Below, in pieces: positions 26,152-38,199 of a stretch of 64,000 nt of DNA (position 1 is the first letter of the stretch; the number at the start of each line of letters is the position of its first letter). A program made the position numbers and the translations under genes. Source of the DNA: Brachionus rotundiformis (taxonomy: Eukaryota > Rotifera > Eurotatoria > Ploima > Brachionidae); the NCBI GenBank assembly GCA_016802295.1, contig JAESIW010000180.1:4846986-4910985 (forward strand). The letters are read 5' to 3'. The notes under the pieces were generated by a model that searched no databases, was not told the DNA's origin, and saw nothing but the letters and a program-made list of their open reading frames with translations.

Positions 26152-27634
26152 CTTTCAGCAAAGATTGAATCGAATGAAATCAACCTAGTCTAAGCCATTA
26201 GATAAGCCATTAGATTTTAAAAAAAAAGTAAATTATAATTGCGGATCATAATTTTTACTCTGATTTTTTATATTATTTTAAAAAATTATATATTTTTGAA
26301 AAAAAATGGTCTGTAATATTTTTTTGTGAAATAAAAGTGTGATATCCGGAAACTGAAATAATATACAATTTCTTATTTAAAAAAAAATTTTTCAGGACAA
26401 ATTTTATTTAAATGATAAAAAAATTTGAAGAGATAAATTTTTCAAAATGATTTGAAAACTGACTCTAGTCCCTTTTAAAATTGAATTTCAATCAATTTGA
26501 AATTAACAATAGTTAATAAAATTCAGTCGTATAAAAATAGAATTAAAACAATAAATTAATAAAGATTAAATTAAATTTTTGACTTGATTGTTCAAAGATT
26601 TAGTAACCAAATGAGATTTAGTTTTGGTAATGGCCTATTAAAACCAATTTTAAAAAAAAAAACTGAGGATTTAAAATAGCTTGAATCATTTAAAAAAAAA
26701 AAATTTTCAAGGTTGAGCAATAGTAGACCACTCAGACAATTTAACTGAGGAAGACTATGATGAATAATTATGAAGTCAAGAAAAATTATTAAACTACAGT
26801 CTGTTACACTTAGAGTCTGGCCACTACTTAGCGTAGTAAAAGATAACGAATTCGTTTTTTTTTAAATATTTATTGAATAAAATAAGGGCGAATCAAATGA
26901 ACTTCTAACATAAGACTAAGTTACTTCAATTTATAGTGAAGTTCTTTATGCTATAATAAAAATGAATTTAAATAAAAACTTGGAAGTAAAACGTAAACAT
27001 TCTAAATCAAATATATATTTATTATTGTATTATTAATAAACTGTTGCAATAACCATTGTTAACCGGTGATTAATTACGTATCATTAATAAATGTTGATCA
27101 ATATTTATGTAATCCATAAATAAATATAGATAGTAATTATACAATTTATAATTGGTAGTGTACCATAACAAATCAAAAAAGAAAATTTAATTTAATTTTT
27201 ATTTCAATTTAGTAAATCAAACTTTTTATTATTTTTAGTAACGATCTAAAATAAGAAATTTTTCTAATGTCTTTTTGTTTAAAATAAATTATATTAAAAA
27301 ATTATTTAAATCTTTTACGATTCTTATAGGTTTTAAACGATCTTAAGAATAAATAGTTCAAGCACCATCTAAAATCATGAAGCTAATTATAAAAAAGTGT
27401 TGTAGACGGACCACTTTCTGTCAGACCAGATCAACGGCAAAAAATTTTTTGATGTTTTTTAAGGTTTCTAATTTTATGTAGCGCAAAATTTTTAAATACA
27501 TAAAAATCACTAATTTTTTTTATTCTTATAAATAATCAGATTAATTTTTTTTGGTCATTTTCAAAATTTTAAGGATCATGTACGGTCTAATCGCTTCTGT
27601 CACACTCCAATAAAATAATATACATTTCAGCCTT
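26152..27634. other. AT-rich spacer, nothing firmly recognised
   Basis: Downstream of the ZCCHC14-like gene and up to the 3' end of the first LINE. Short less AT-rich stretches near 26800 and 27400-27610 resemble degraded repeat ends, but I could not pair them convincingly. Confidence 0.45.
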
Positions 27635-28202
27635 AATTTATTTTTTATTTATTTATTCAATTAAGGCCTAGTAGGCGATGTAAAAAAAAAAAAAATAAAA
27701 AATAAAATTAATAAGGTTAAGACAAAAAAATTGAAACATCCGATAATTTTAATTTTAAATGTTAATGTTTATTCCTTTCTTTTAATTTCAATAATTATTA
27801 TTCTTTTTTTTACTATTATTTTTTTTTTCTCTTCTTTTCTTTTTTTTAGGTAAATTTATTCGAAACCATTTTACCGAATCGATCCAGGAGGCAATCAAGT
27901 TGAGTTAGGAAAGAGGCAGTTTCAATATTCTACACTCAACGATGGATGTAAATGGTATGTACTTATCCCCTTTTTTGTTAGTAGCTTTTGGTTAATTTTA
28001 CAAGCATTTTCCTGTAAGTTTCCTTTTCGATATTTTCTAGGCATGTTCGTATTGAGTCTCTTATTCCATTATTATTATCTTGTTTGGATAGTTCTTTCAT
28101 TTTAAGGTTAAGTAGAGGAATTAACAAATTAAAATCAAGTTCATCACATTTTAAATACTCAGCTATTTTCTTTAGGCTGGATTTGTTGCTTAAATCAGTT
28201 TC

Positions 28203-29500
28203 TCAGTTTCGCATTTTTCTAAGTATTTGTTTTGTCAGCTCATTATTACTAAGTCTTTTTAAAAACCCTAGTTTTTCTTTCATCAACTTTTGCTCCATTC
28301 TTTCAAGACCAAGGGCTAAAAGGAGATTTGTAGAACGCGAGCTTTTTCTTAAGTTCAACATTCTTTTGATAATTGTGTTCTCTGTTGTTTGTAATTTTTT
28401 TATCTCTATACTATTAAGTGCATAATTTTCTAATCCATATATTAAAACAGGCCTGACAAATACTTTATAAAGATGGATTTTTATTTTCACATTTAACTGT
28501 TGATTTTCAGTTTCGAGATATTTAATTGATGCCATCGCCTTAAAGGCTGATTTAATACGAGTATCAATTTGGTCTTTGTTATTGTTTTTGCTGTTTAGAT
28601 ACACGCCAAAGTATTTTATATTTTCAACAAAATTTATCTCTTCATTGTACATCTTTGATTTTATTTCATTAATAAGGTCTTCGACGTATATTTAGAAAAA
28701 CTTAGGTGATAGAGGACCACCTTGTTTAACTCCAATGGTTGTTCTGAATAATGAGCTAAAATTTTTTCCATTCATTACTAAGGCCATTGAGTCTCATAGT
28801 AATTTTTTAGACATCTCCATATTTGAGGGTGGGTTTTATTGATTAATTTTTCAAAAAGAATTTTGCTGTTCACCCTATCAAATTCTTTGCTTGCATCTAT
28901 TGCACAACCGTATACGTTTCTATTTCTTTTTGTTAGATGGTTTATTGTTTCTTTAACAAAGAAAATTGCGTGAGAACATGAGCTTTTTTTCTTGAATCCA
29001 AGTTGTTTGTCAGGATCATTGCCTGTTTTTAATATTTCAATAAGCATGATTTTTTCGAATATATTTGATATCACATCAGATTTTGTAATTGGTCGAATAT
29101 TACTGGTGTCATTAATTGTTTTATTTTCATCTTTAGTAATTGGGACAATTTTCCCAATGTTAAAAAGACTTGGTACTTCTCCATATTGGATAATTTTATC
29201 AAAAATTTTCTTAACAATTTTCACTAAAACGTCATTGTTACCGTACTTGTACATTTCATTCGAAACATCGCTGAATCCAATGCTTTTCCGATACTTTAGG
29301 TTGGCAATCGCATATTTTACATCATCTTCATTTATACTATAATAGTCATTTTTTCCAATTAGCTGTGTAAGTCCGATATATTATTTTCAATTCTTCTTAA
29401 ATACTCTTTATGTAAGTCATCTTCTTTGACAATTTTTCCATTTAATAGTTTTTCAAAACTCATTTTTAAAAGTTGACATGAAAGCTGTATTTGTGGCGTT
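28203..29500 (-). pseudogene. LINE reverse transcriptase lacking the catalytic YADD box
   Basis: The frame begins around 29500 with INEDDVKYAIANLKYRKSIG and continues with GEVPSLFNIGKIVPITKDEN, QLGFKKKSSCSHAIF and VYGCAIDASKEFDRVN. After a frameshift come GVKQGGPLSPKFF and then directly the C-terminal region ENIKYFGVYLNSK and VRPVLIYGLENYA. The stretch that should carry the Y/F-A-D-D catalytic pair between these is missing. Frames are broken at about 28652-28780. Confidence 0.85.
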
Positions 29501-29546
29501 TTTTTTTGAGATTTTTTGAAATTTTAAGAAATTATAAGAAATTCAA

Positions 29547-30032
29547 TTATTCAATTATAAGAAATTCTTTATTTTTATCTTTTATAGTAAGAATTAGGTT
29601 CTCCAGTGTAACCAAGTCATAAAGATGTTCATTTTTTGATTTTTGATTTGACGCATTTGATGTTAAATATACACCAACTATAATTAGGTTTTCTAATTCA
29701 ATATAACTGATTCGCTCATTTGAAAATGATATTTTATAATCTGAAAATTCTTTTTTTATTTGCCATCCTATTCCTCCATATGGTCTTCCTTCTTTAGTAT
29801 TTGATTCCATCGCTGATTTAAAGTAAGTTTTCGCTTTTGTTTCAAATTCGGTTAAAATAGATTCATTTTCATAATGCCAAGTTTCACATAAAAATATAAT
29901 ATCATTTTTGTTAAGTAGCTCATTTACATAATAGTATTTAGTATTTATATTTTTACAATTAAAGTTGACAATTCTGACTTTTCTTTCATCAATATTATCT
30001 TCTTTTATTAAATCTTTGCACTTGGTTTCCAC
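29547..30032 (-). pseudogene. LINE APE-type endonuclease, truncated
   Basis: Motifs of the endonuclease that nicks target DNA are visible: VRIVNFNCKNINTKYYYVN with the first Asn, and FLCETWHYENE with the catalytic Glu. The frame stops at KEFLIIE just where a GDFN motif is expected. The DNA then jumps to the linker before the RT, so the C-terminal half with the SDH motif is deleted. Confidence 0.75.
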
Positions 30033-30070
30033 GGATAAAATATCGAAAGGGCGAATTTTCGTCTAGTTCG

Positions 30071-30628
30071 TTATTTAGTCTGTTTCGTTCCTTCATAGTC
30101 AAGCTTCATAATCATGTTAAGTTCATAGTCAAGCTTTCTTTCTGCCTCTGTTAGATCTGGACTAATATAGATATTTTTATTGTGTTCTTTTAATCTCAGT
30201 TTTTTAGCGGCTAAGAGAATTGGAATTCCAAGACTTTGGTCTGTGAGTTCAATCAACATTGGACCAGGTTTATTTGGATCTCTTGATTTTAATCTTCTAA
30301 AGTGAACCGGTTTTACTTCTGTCATATCAATCTCATGAAAGACTTCTTTGATTTTTTGTTCATCTTCTCCTTTTTTCTCACTTAAGTTATTCTTCTGTGA
30401 TACAGGAATACCATATATAATAATATTTTTTTTCCTTTTTTCCCTTTCGTTAAATTCATTGATGGTTGAGTTCCCTACAACTATTTGTTCAACGGGTTTT
30501 TTTGAATCTTTAGTTCCTTTGCTTACTACTTGAACCCATCTATTACTGATATCTGTTGTTTTTGAGGTTAATTTGGCTTCCTTTACCTCTTCCTTTAATT
30601 TTTCGATATCTTGCAATTTATTAGACAA
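30071..30628 (-). pseudogene. LINE ORF1 protein with RRM-like domain
   Basis: About 185 residues open without stops. The N-terminus is a short coiled coil. The core starts with KKNIIIYGIPVS and continues with VKPVHFRRLKSRDPNKPGPM and KNIYISPDLTEAERKLD, the RNA-binding fold seen in CR1-like ORF1 proteins, which bind element RNA. The end TKQTK with an early stop suggests truncation. It belongs to the element at 27640-30650. Confidence 0.75.
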
Positions 30629-30680
30629 AAAAAACGTTTAAAATGCTTAATTTTTTTTGTTAAGATAATTCAATTAAATT

Positions 30681-30722
30681 TTTTTAAATTTTGACCCAAC
30701 TTGTTTAAAATTGACAAGTAAA
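30681..30722 (+). repeat. Short direct repeat, copy 1 (second copy about 31864-31905)
   Basis: About 42 bp, beginning with a T-run and containing gacccaacttgtttaaaatt, occurs again at 31864-31905 in the same orientation. Both copies lie beside fragments of the same repeat protein gene, so they probably mark the edge of one mobile unit. Confidence 0.6.
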
Positions 30723-30737
30723 AATTTAATTAATTTA

Positions 30738-30847
30738 AATTAAACAAATCGATTGAATTGGGCGCGATCAGTTGCCATTTGTGTCTGATGCTGCTCAATT
30801 AATCGATTGAATTAGACCCGATCGGTGGCAAGTTGTGCTTGTTGCTG
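30738..30847 (-). pseudogene. Fragment of a coiled-coil repeat gene (ATDRAQFNRLIEQ unit)
   Basis: The minus strand reads two tandem units resembling QAQLATDRAQFNRLIEQ, with one in-frame stop. The same unit occurs at 31562-31697 (minus) and 32003-32056 (plus). It is directly joined to a LINE 3' fragment on the plus strand. Confidence 0.55.
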
Positions 30848-30848
30848 C

Positions 30849-31140
30849 AACCAACTCCGCGCAACGTGAAAGCTTTTTAACAAATCGTGTCATCAGAGAG
30901 TTGAACAGTCTACCTGAAACAGTAATCAATACCTCGATTGTAAACCAGTTCACGAACAGTCCAGAAGCTTGGAAGTATTCACTCAAAAGTCCACTCAAAG
31001 TCTAAAAGTATAAAAGAGATCTATACAATAACTATTCTCTAAAATTATCGTAAAGTAGCTACCATAGACGGCTTCCGTAGTAAGTCATCTCCGCAAATGT
31101 TCTTGCTGTAGCTTATTTTTATTATTATTACAGTTAAAAA
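30849..31140 (+). mobile_element. 3' end of a second LINE
   Basis: The plus strand encodes the typical C-terminal end of a LINE ORF2, FLTNRVIRELNSLPETVINT, ending in SLKSPLKV and a stop at about 31002. About 110 bp of 3' UTR follow, ending in a (TTA)n-type tail. 5' truncation as short as this is usual for LINE insertions. Confidence 0.75.
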
Positions 31141-31561
31141 ATTGAAAATGAATTTAAATTTAAATAAGTCGATTCATTTATTTATTAAAATTTTTTTAAA
31201 ATTCCATATTCGGGTTGATTGATTCGTTGTTTGATTGTAAATAATCATTTAAAATTTCATATATTTTTTTAACTTGAAAGAACTTAAGCTCGATACAGAG
31301 GTACAAATAAATAAATAAAAATAATTATTATCTAGAGTCTCAACTAGTTTTTTTTTAATTAATAGCCAAAATCTCATTCAAAAACGTCAATATCTGTTAA
31401 AAAAATTGAATAAAACTCGATTTTTTTTTAAACATTTATTTGAGGAATTAACAATTAATTATATTTTTTTTTCAAAATTAAACTAAAATATAAGCTTATT
31501 AATTCCTTTCTAGAAATATAATAAAACTTACGGATTGATGTATTTGAATTTAAAAAAGGAA
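31141..31561. other. AT-rich stretch, nothing recognised
   Basis: Between the LINE 3' tail and the next repeat-gene fragment. No coding block supported. Confidence 0.4.
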
Positions 31562-31697
31562 ATGAAACAGTTAGTTGCTCAATTAATCGATTGAATTGGG
31601 CACGATCGGTGGCAAGTTGTGCTTGTTGCTGCTCAACAAATCGATTGAATTGGGCGCGATTGTCAGCCATTTGAATCTTTATTTCATCCATTGACAT
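31562..31697 (-). pseudogene. N-terminal fragment of the coiled-coil repeat gene
   Basis: Starts at ATG 31697 with MSMDEIKIQMADNRAQFNRF, followed by QQQAQLATDRAQFNRLIEQ and LTVSFPFLNSN. The last block is shared with the plus-strand copy at 32003-32085. The 14-15-residue unit with regular hydrophobic spacing should form a helix or coiled coil. Past LNSN the frame runs into unrelated AT-rich DNA, so this is an end fragment. Confidence 0.55.
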
Positions 31698-31996
31698 TAT
31701 TTTTTGAATTTAAAAAAAAAATTCAATTTCAAGGTTAATCAACAGTGCTAGTGCTCTTTTCGTAGTCGACTGATTAAAACTTAATTTTTTTAATACGATT
31801 TTATTAAATTTGTTCTCAAAAATGTTGTATTTCATTTTTTATTTTAATTGTTAAGCATTAAGTTTTTTAAATTTTGACCCAACTTGTTTAAAATTGACAA
31901 GTAAATATTTAATTAATTAAATTGTTATTGTTAAATTTTGTCATTTTGGAGTTTAAATAGATAATAGGAGTTCAAAAGCCTGCTGCATGATGAAGA

Positions 31997-32440
31997 TTGA
32001 TATCTGATCTATCCACCGATCGGGCCAAATTCAATCGATTAATTGAGCAACTAACTGTTTCATTTCCTTTTTTAAATTCAAATTCATCATTTATGAAAGC
32101 TTCAGTTGAATTACTTAAAATTAAAAGTTGGAAACTAGCAAAATGTGATTATTCAATTCAAAATGATAACAATAATTGTGGTATATTTGTAAGCTTCTTT
32201 CTTAAATGTCTTGTAGAGGAAAAACCACTTATTTTCAAAACACTTGAAAATTCACTTCTTAAAATGCGTTCAGAAATGGTACGAATTTTCAGAAAAAATT
32301 CAAGTGAGAATTTCTGTTAAAAATGTGGTTCGGAGAAAACTTGTGGTTAAATCAAGTCATTATAAATATTCAAAGTTATTTTTTAAAATGAATGCTTTCA
32401 TAAATTTATCAGTAGTTAAACTGCAGCATAGAGGTTAACT
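31997..32440 (+). pseudogene. Degenerate Ulp1-type protease gene fused to the coiled-coil repeat
   Basis: The frame reads STDRAKFNRLIEQ and LTVSFPFLNSN, then KSWKLAKCDYS, the protease cysteine block NDNNNCGIFVSFFLKCLVE, and RSEMVRIFRKNSSENFC. It is closely similar to the C-terminal half of the intact protease gene at 58131-58865. The half with the catalytic His and Asp is missing, and the frame breaks right at the RING finger (after NFC). It shows that the same protease gene family has moved elsewhere in this locus. Confidence 0.75.
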
Positions 32441-32990
32441 AAGTAAAACTCTAGCATTCGCTTCTTTTTGTTTCGGCATCCATCTAGCTTCGCTTTAAAA
32501 TTACTCAGGTTTTTTGCATTTACCACATATTCCGGTGGTTTGTTCCATCCATTCACTACTCAATTTGTAAAAAAGTTAAATCTAAAAACACAATTTTTTA
32601 CATGTTAACGCGTTAGACAATAGCTATTACTCCTTAATTCTTATATTCAGCTCCCTGATCTTATGTTTCGACTTAAGTTGATTCCACTATAATGGAGTTG
32701 TTTACCACTTTGTACATTTGGATTAGATAACCTCTAAATCTTTTTGTCCTCAGGTTAGTTAATTCTAGTTTTGACAAACATTGATGATAGTCCAAATCAC
32801 GCAGTTCTGGAATCAACCTTGTTGCTCTTAGTATAACTTTCTCAAGCTCATTTATATCCTTTTCCAAATATGGGCATCATGCACTGACAGCATACTCCAG
32901 GTGCAGTGTCACCATAGAACACTACAATAGTTTGATACTCTCTATACGCGGATACTTAAATGCTTTCCAAGCTATACCCAACATTTTATT
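32440..32990 (-). mobile_element. Fragment of a third LINE (RT C-terminal region)
   Basis: The minus strand encodes LEKVILRATRLIPELRDL, CLSKLELTNLRTKRFRGYLI and YKVVNN. Further on, with frame breaks and stops, it reads FNFFTNWVVNGWN. This is the standard conserved end of CR1/Jockey-type ORF2. It is a heavily mutated 3' fragment. Confidence 0.75.
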
Positions 32991-34320
32991 ATGAGAATTG
33001 AGAAATAAAAAACAATGTACAAAAAATTTTATTAAAAAATTTATTTTATTTTCATTATTTGATAAATCAAAATTTTTTAAAATAAATTAGAAAAAAAAAC
33101 ACTGCTTTTTAGTGCAACAAACTTTGTTGTATTTTTTTTTACCTAAAATAAAAATTTTATTTTCTTTTTTTAGATAAACAAAATTTTTTTTTTTTCTAAG
33201 ATAGAAAAAAAAATTCTTTATCAATAATTAATAGTGATCAAAATTTCCTAAAATAAAACATATTAATGTATCGTTTTATCCGTCATAACTCCTAATTTAA
33301 AACGAACCACAAAAAAATTAATGCTAATTACTATTTGGTCCTACAAAAAACCATTACCTATTGATCATCTGATTTGAAACTATTTAGAAAAAAAGTCAGA
33401 TAAACTTTTAAAAACTATACAAATTTCTCTAAAATTTTTTAATTATGCTTTAAAAAAAGGGGACTATGAAAGATGTTTATTCAATAATTTATTAAAACAA
33501 TTAAAGGATTGTTGTTGTATTTATTTTTTAATAAATTATACGCGTAATCTTAATAAACCTCAAAAATTTCGTTTCAAAAGTTTTATTTTAAAAATCATTG
33601 ATTTATAATTGATTATGTCAATAATAATAAAATTTTAAAAAAAAGATTACTACAAAATTAAACAAACTCTTGATTTGTTTTCTTGAAGTTGACTATTTAA
33701 ATTTCAGTTTTTTTGTTTTTCATTCGTTTGAAATATCATAAATTTCCGAACTACGATGATAACAATGAAATGTATGGACTTTTGTTAGAAAAAGTCTATG
33801 CTAAATAAAGACGATGCTTTGGTTGATTTTAAAGGAGGCATAAATCAAACTATAAAAATGTAGCAAGCAGTAGATATTTATAAATAAAAAGCATTATTTC
33901 AGATTCATTCGATTTAATTTTTTTAATGTAATTAGAAACTGTCGTTAATACCCAAATATAACGACAAATCGTTAAGATCAAGCTTTTACTTTAAAAAAAT
34001 TTATATAATGGATCTTATTGTTTTTCATAAAAAGTGAATTTTTTTCTTTTCACCTGAATAGAATTCGATGTTACTTTATTAGTTTCTATGCCAATCACAA
34101 CCATATTTGGAATTTTAAAAAGAAAATAAAAAGCATTATTTCAGATTCATTCGATTTCGATATCAAGTAATCAAATTACTTGAAAAAAATTATATTGATT
34201 TTTAAGAAATTTCGTTTATTAATAGCAGAAATCGGTGTATTTGTTCTATGTTTTGTTAATGAGATAATGTTAATGAGACGTTTTTATGGATTATATGCTT
34301 TTACGTCCCATATTATTTAG
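32991..34320. other. AT-rich stretch with decayed coding traces and a 34-bp direct repeat
   Basis: Plus-strand traces such as LLKTIQISLKFFNYALKKGD near 33400 and KYHKFPNYDDNNEMYGLLLE near 33735 look like a decayed upstream part of the vWA pseudogene. A 34-bp sequence (33882-33915, core gcattatttcagattcattc) is repeated at 34124-34157. Confidence 0.4.
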
Positions 34321-36348
34321 ATAATATTTAGTTCTCAAGAGAACTTTATTTACCTGAGTTTAATGTTGATATTATTTCTATTCGGTTAAGTGATATTTTA
34401 AATTCAAATGCAAATTTGGAATTAGAAAGTAGTGAATCAATAAAATGTTCTTATTGTAAAAGTTTTTTTTGCGAAATGTTTTCTCAAAATAATGTACAAA
34501 ATATTTGGACTTGTCAATTTTGTTCAAAAGATAATACATTATTTAAGACTAATTTAGAAAATAAAAATTTAATGGATGTCAAGTATAAAAAAAATGAAGC
34601 GACAGAAATTAGTTTTTTAAAAGTCTCAGAGAGTAAAATATTTGTAATTTGCCTTGATATTTCTGGAAGTCGAATTAATATTGTAAAAAAGGTAAGCATT
34701 AAAGCAATTGAAGAAATATTTAGAAAAAGTCCACAAAATAAGGTGGCCTTAGAAACTTTTAATTCGGAGTCCTTTTACTATCGAGACGGCAATTTAAAGC
34801 AAAAAATTGAACAAGGATCAGAAAATTTAAATAATATACAAATTATTGACCAAATTAAAAATAAATCTTCTAGATTAAGAACAATTCAGGAGTCTTTTCT
34901 CGATTTGAAACAAAAAATAGGAAATTTAACAGCAGGTGGTGGTACAAGAATAAAATCAGCGTTAATTGAGACTGTTTTATTGGCTTCGGCTGAGTCAAAT
35001 TCACAAGTTTTACTTTGCACAGATGGAGAAGCAGAGGATAGAGACGAAGAAATTTAAAAAAAAATAGAAAAATTTTGTAATGAATCAGGATTTATCAAAA
35101 TAAATGTAATTATTTTTCCAGATAGTTGTAATTTAAAGTCACTTGGTATTCTAGCTAGTGAAACAAAATGTTTATTGGAAAATTTGGCAAATTTTGAACA
35201 ATTTAGCCGATCATTTATTGAAGCTGCAGATAATTTTATCAGGAAAAAAAAAAACCATAATACTAAGCTAGTTATTTCGGCGCAAGAAAATATTAGTTTC
35301 GAAAATTTAAATCAAAACATTTATGAAAAAGAATCAGTTGATTCAAATGAACAAGAAATTTTAATAAATTTTCAACAAAAAAAACTAAGTAAAGAACAAA
35401 AAGAATTTTATTTTCAATTTCAATCTGAAACAAATGATTCAATTAGAGTTGAAACAAAAAATTAAAAAATGAAACCAAAATTAATGAGAAATTAGTTTTT
35501 GCGTACTTAATTAATAAATTGGCTAATTTAACTCTTAATAATGATTTAGCTGATGCGATAAAATATGCAGATAAATTTTCAAATTATACAAGAAAACTTT
35601 TATTTAAATCAGAAGAAGCGAAAAAAATTAGACAATCAAAAAAATGATGAATTTTACCTTTTATTTCACAAATATAAAAATGTCATGTCATATGATATCA
35701 TATTGGTTAAAAGATTTCTTAATCTTCCAAAAATAGAAAACAAATTTTAAAATGAATTTGAAACAAATGAAAAATTTAATTCTTTCAAGAAAAATATTAA
35801 TGAGATATTTGAAATTCTAAATCTAAAACAATTTGGAATTGAATGGAAATTTAATATTTTTAAATTGCTTTTATCAGTAAAATTAATCGAGAATTCAACG
35901 GAAATAATAAAATTTCTAAATAAAAATTTTAAATCCAAAAATCATTCAGCTGAAAAAACTAAATTATTCAAGATTGAAGACTTTTTTATATTAATAAATA
36001 AAGATATGAATTTTTATCACAAATTTGAACGAAAAAAACATCAATATTTTTCAAATTTAAAAGATGATCTGAATTTTCTTCTCACCACATTATGAAAGAA
36101 AGGATTATAAGAAGTTTGTTCAAAGCATGACACTAAAGTTAATTGAATTTTTTAATGAACAATCATTTTATAACGAAAAAAGAAATGAAAAAGAAAAACA
36201 ACAAAGAGTAGAAAATGAAATAAAAAGCGATAACTCAAGTGACGAATAACTAGACGAACAAGTATACGAAAATGAATCTTTAGCACAAGAAAAGAAATAT
36301 ACAACAATGCCAAAAAGTAACCCTAAAATCACCAATTTATTTTACTAA
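34321..36348 (+). pseudogene. Pseudogene of a zinc-ribbon plus vWA-domain protein
   Basis: Reading begins around LPEFNVDIISIRLSDIL and gives a zinc-binding pair CSYC...CQFC, then a von Willebrand A-type domain with a MIDAS motif LDISGS, AGGGTRIKSAL and LCTDGEAEDRDEE. In-frame stop TAA at 35055-35057, frameshifts in A-rich runs near 35465 and 35640, a stop near 35748, another frameshift near 36090 and a stop at about 36247 break it. Reading across them, the protein continues to TMPKSNPKITNLFY and a stop at 36348. A zinc finger next to a vWA fold recalls Sec23/24-like trunk proteins and circularly permuted Ras proteins. The exact family is not established. Its last 220 bp lie inside the left inverted arm. 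Confidence 0.65.
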
Positions 36349-37523
36349 TTATTGCCAAAACTTTAAAAAATGTTAGCATATGACACAAATTAAGTTTTTT
36401 GTTTTTTTTTTGGCAAAATGCTATTTTTTGTACATTTTTATATTTTTACATTCTTGAGATGAGAAAAAAAAATCTCAAAATCAAAAAATCTAAAAAAATT
36501 TTCATTCGAAAAAGTAATAATAAATTCGCAATTAATTAAAAGGGATTTTCAAAAAATTATCTTTGGTTTTTACACAAAGCATTTAAAAATAGATGCTCCT
36601 TACAAACTCATTTCCATCAAGGTTTCCCAGTCTGTATGATTGGTATTACTGATCGCCAAAATCACTTATCCGTTTGGTTTTTGTATTTAAACCAACGAAA
36701 CAGGAAATGACTTCAATTTCCTTTTTGAATAACTTAAAAAAGTTGTTTTCGATGTGATGCAACTGCAGTATTCGCAAAAGATTGAAAAAGCAGAAGGTGC
36801 GGAAACAATTACCAATGGATTTCAAGAAGCATTCGCTGATATTTTAGAAAAGAGAGAGATATGCTTTGCTCATGTAATACGTAAGGTAGACGAGCAACTG
36901 AATAGTTTCATCACCGAAGCCCAGAAAATAAATCATAAATCTTATTTATAGACAATTTTCTTGACTATTTTTGCTGGGAGTGGACTACAAGGTATTATTA
37001 ATATATATATTTTAATATTTTCATCATTTATTTAATAATTTTTTTAAAAATTAAAAGGTTGGTTTGAATGCTATTACCCGTTGTGCCATCGACCAATAAT
37101 GCTTTAGAATCCTCGAAACTAATCAGCAAGCTTGAGTCAACTATGAGGAAACGTCACAATTTTAGTTATATCTTTGACTCTTTCAACGATGAGGAATGTG
37201 GAGAAGATGAGCAAGATATCAGTAATAATAATTCTTCTTTTGAGGAAAGCGTTGAATATGATGAGGATGAATCTTATTATCAATCCGAAACATATATTGA
37301 TTCTGATACGAACAATAAAGAAGATGTAATTTCTCCTCGTGTAGAGCAGAAAAAAATCAAAAGTGAATACACCAGGATTGTTGAAATGGAAAAGTTATTA
37401 ATTGGGTCGTCGCCATCAACTCAGCAATCTTCATTTACAATAGCTACCATTCTATCTTCCAAAACTGGTATAAGTACCACTAATAGACAATCATCTCATC
37501 GAGCAATGCCAAAAGCAACTCAA
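36130..37523 (+). repeat. Left arm of a 1394-bp inverted repeat
   Basis: Nearly identical by eye to the reverse complement of 43216-44609; both arms have the same length. It contains the end of the vWA pseudogene followed by a MULE transposase remnant. The left flank is continuous with the vWA pseudogene, so this arm is in the original context. Confidence 0.93.
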
Positions 37524-37700
37524 GCAACTAACCCACTAAACCAGCAGCTTGTAAATTAGTCGCCACAAAATCCTCAACTTTTTGTCTAACATCTCCTTCT
37601 AAGCCTTAAACTACATCGAAAGAAGCTGTTACTAAATCTTCAACTCCTGGTCGGAAAAACAATTCTTAACAAAACACTGAACTAGCACCCAAAACAGAGA
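36540..37700 (+). pseudogene. MULE transposase remnant (left-arm copy)
   Basis: Motifs of Mutator-like transposases follow in order: HLKIDAPYKL (first catalytic Asp), THFHQGFPVCMIGITDRQNH, then AEGAETITNGFQEAF, the CxxH pair in EICFAHVIRKVD, and VVPSTNNALESSKLISK (region of the catalytic Glu). An acidic Ser-rich tail follows (ESVEYDEDESYYQSE). Frameshift after the first Asp block and stops near 36700 and 36950 make it inactive. It is a different MULE lineage from the one at 56255-58131. Confidence 0.8.
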
Positions 37701-38199
37701 GGCTTAAGATTATGATCCAAGAGTAAGAGTAATCGACCATTATTATGTGAACTAAAAAATGAAAAATCTAAGAAATGATAATGACTTCTCTCATGTCTAC
37801 ATTGATAGTCATTAGACTAAACTCCAAAGAGATATCATGCTTGAAAAAAGAAAAATTTTTAAAAGCTTCACTAAAACATCTGACTGCAGGTCGAGTCAAG
37901 CGAAGTCGATGAACAACTTGACTAGCAAGTTAACATCCGACTCAAATTCAAATATCAAAGTACTGGGGTATCCAAGTCAAACAAGGAACTGGAAGGAATG
38001 ATTCAATTTATAAAAGCAATATTGAGATAATTGGAAAAATTTGTCGAGATCTTAATAAGTATATTTCTTCTCTTGCTGTCTCATATTCATGGATGATACT
38101 AAATGAACATTTTATTCAATCAAAATGATATTCCGAAAACACGTGAATCTATTAGATGTGAAATACTAAAAGTTGAGATTCAAGAGTATGATTCTTTTG

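Larger units (their letters stand above)
27640..30650 (-). mobile_element. Degenerate non-LTR (LINE) retrotransposon with deletions
   Basis: On the minus strand the order is ORF1, endonuclease, reverse transcriptase, then a 3' tail: the strand reads an aggccttaattgaataaataaataaa-type end near 27640-27680. The RT is cut by frameshifts and two internal deletions, so the copy is dead. ORF1 with an RRM-like fold followed by APE endonuclease and RT is the layout of CR1/Jockey-type LINEs. Confidence 0.85.

Noticed and set aside
26800..27612. Possible MITE with related ends near 26803 and 27612
   Set aside because: The two less AT-rich stretches could not be aligned as inverted repeats beyond chance.
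28992..29342. Plus-strand 116-codon ORF (and 28084-28425, 30348-30533)
   Set aside because: Antisense shadows of the LINE RT and ORF1 frames on the minus strand.
30795..30998. Minus-strand 67-codon ORF
   Set aside because: Antisense of the LINE ORF2 C-terminus, which matches well on the plus strand.
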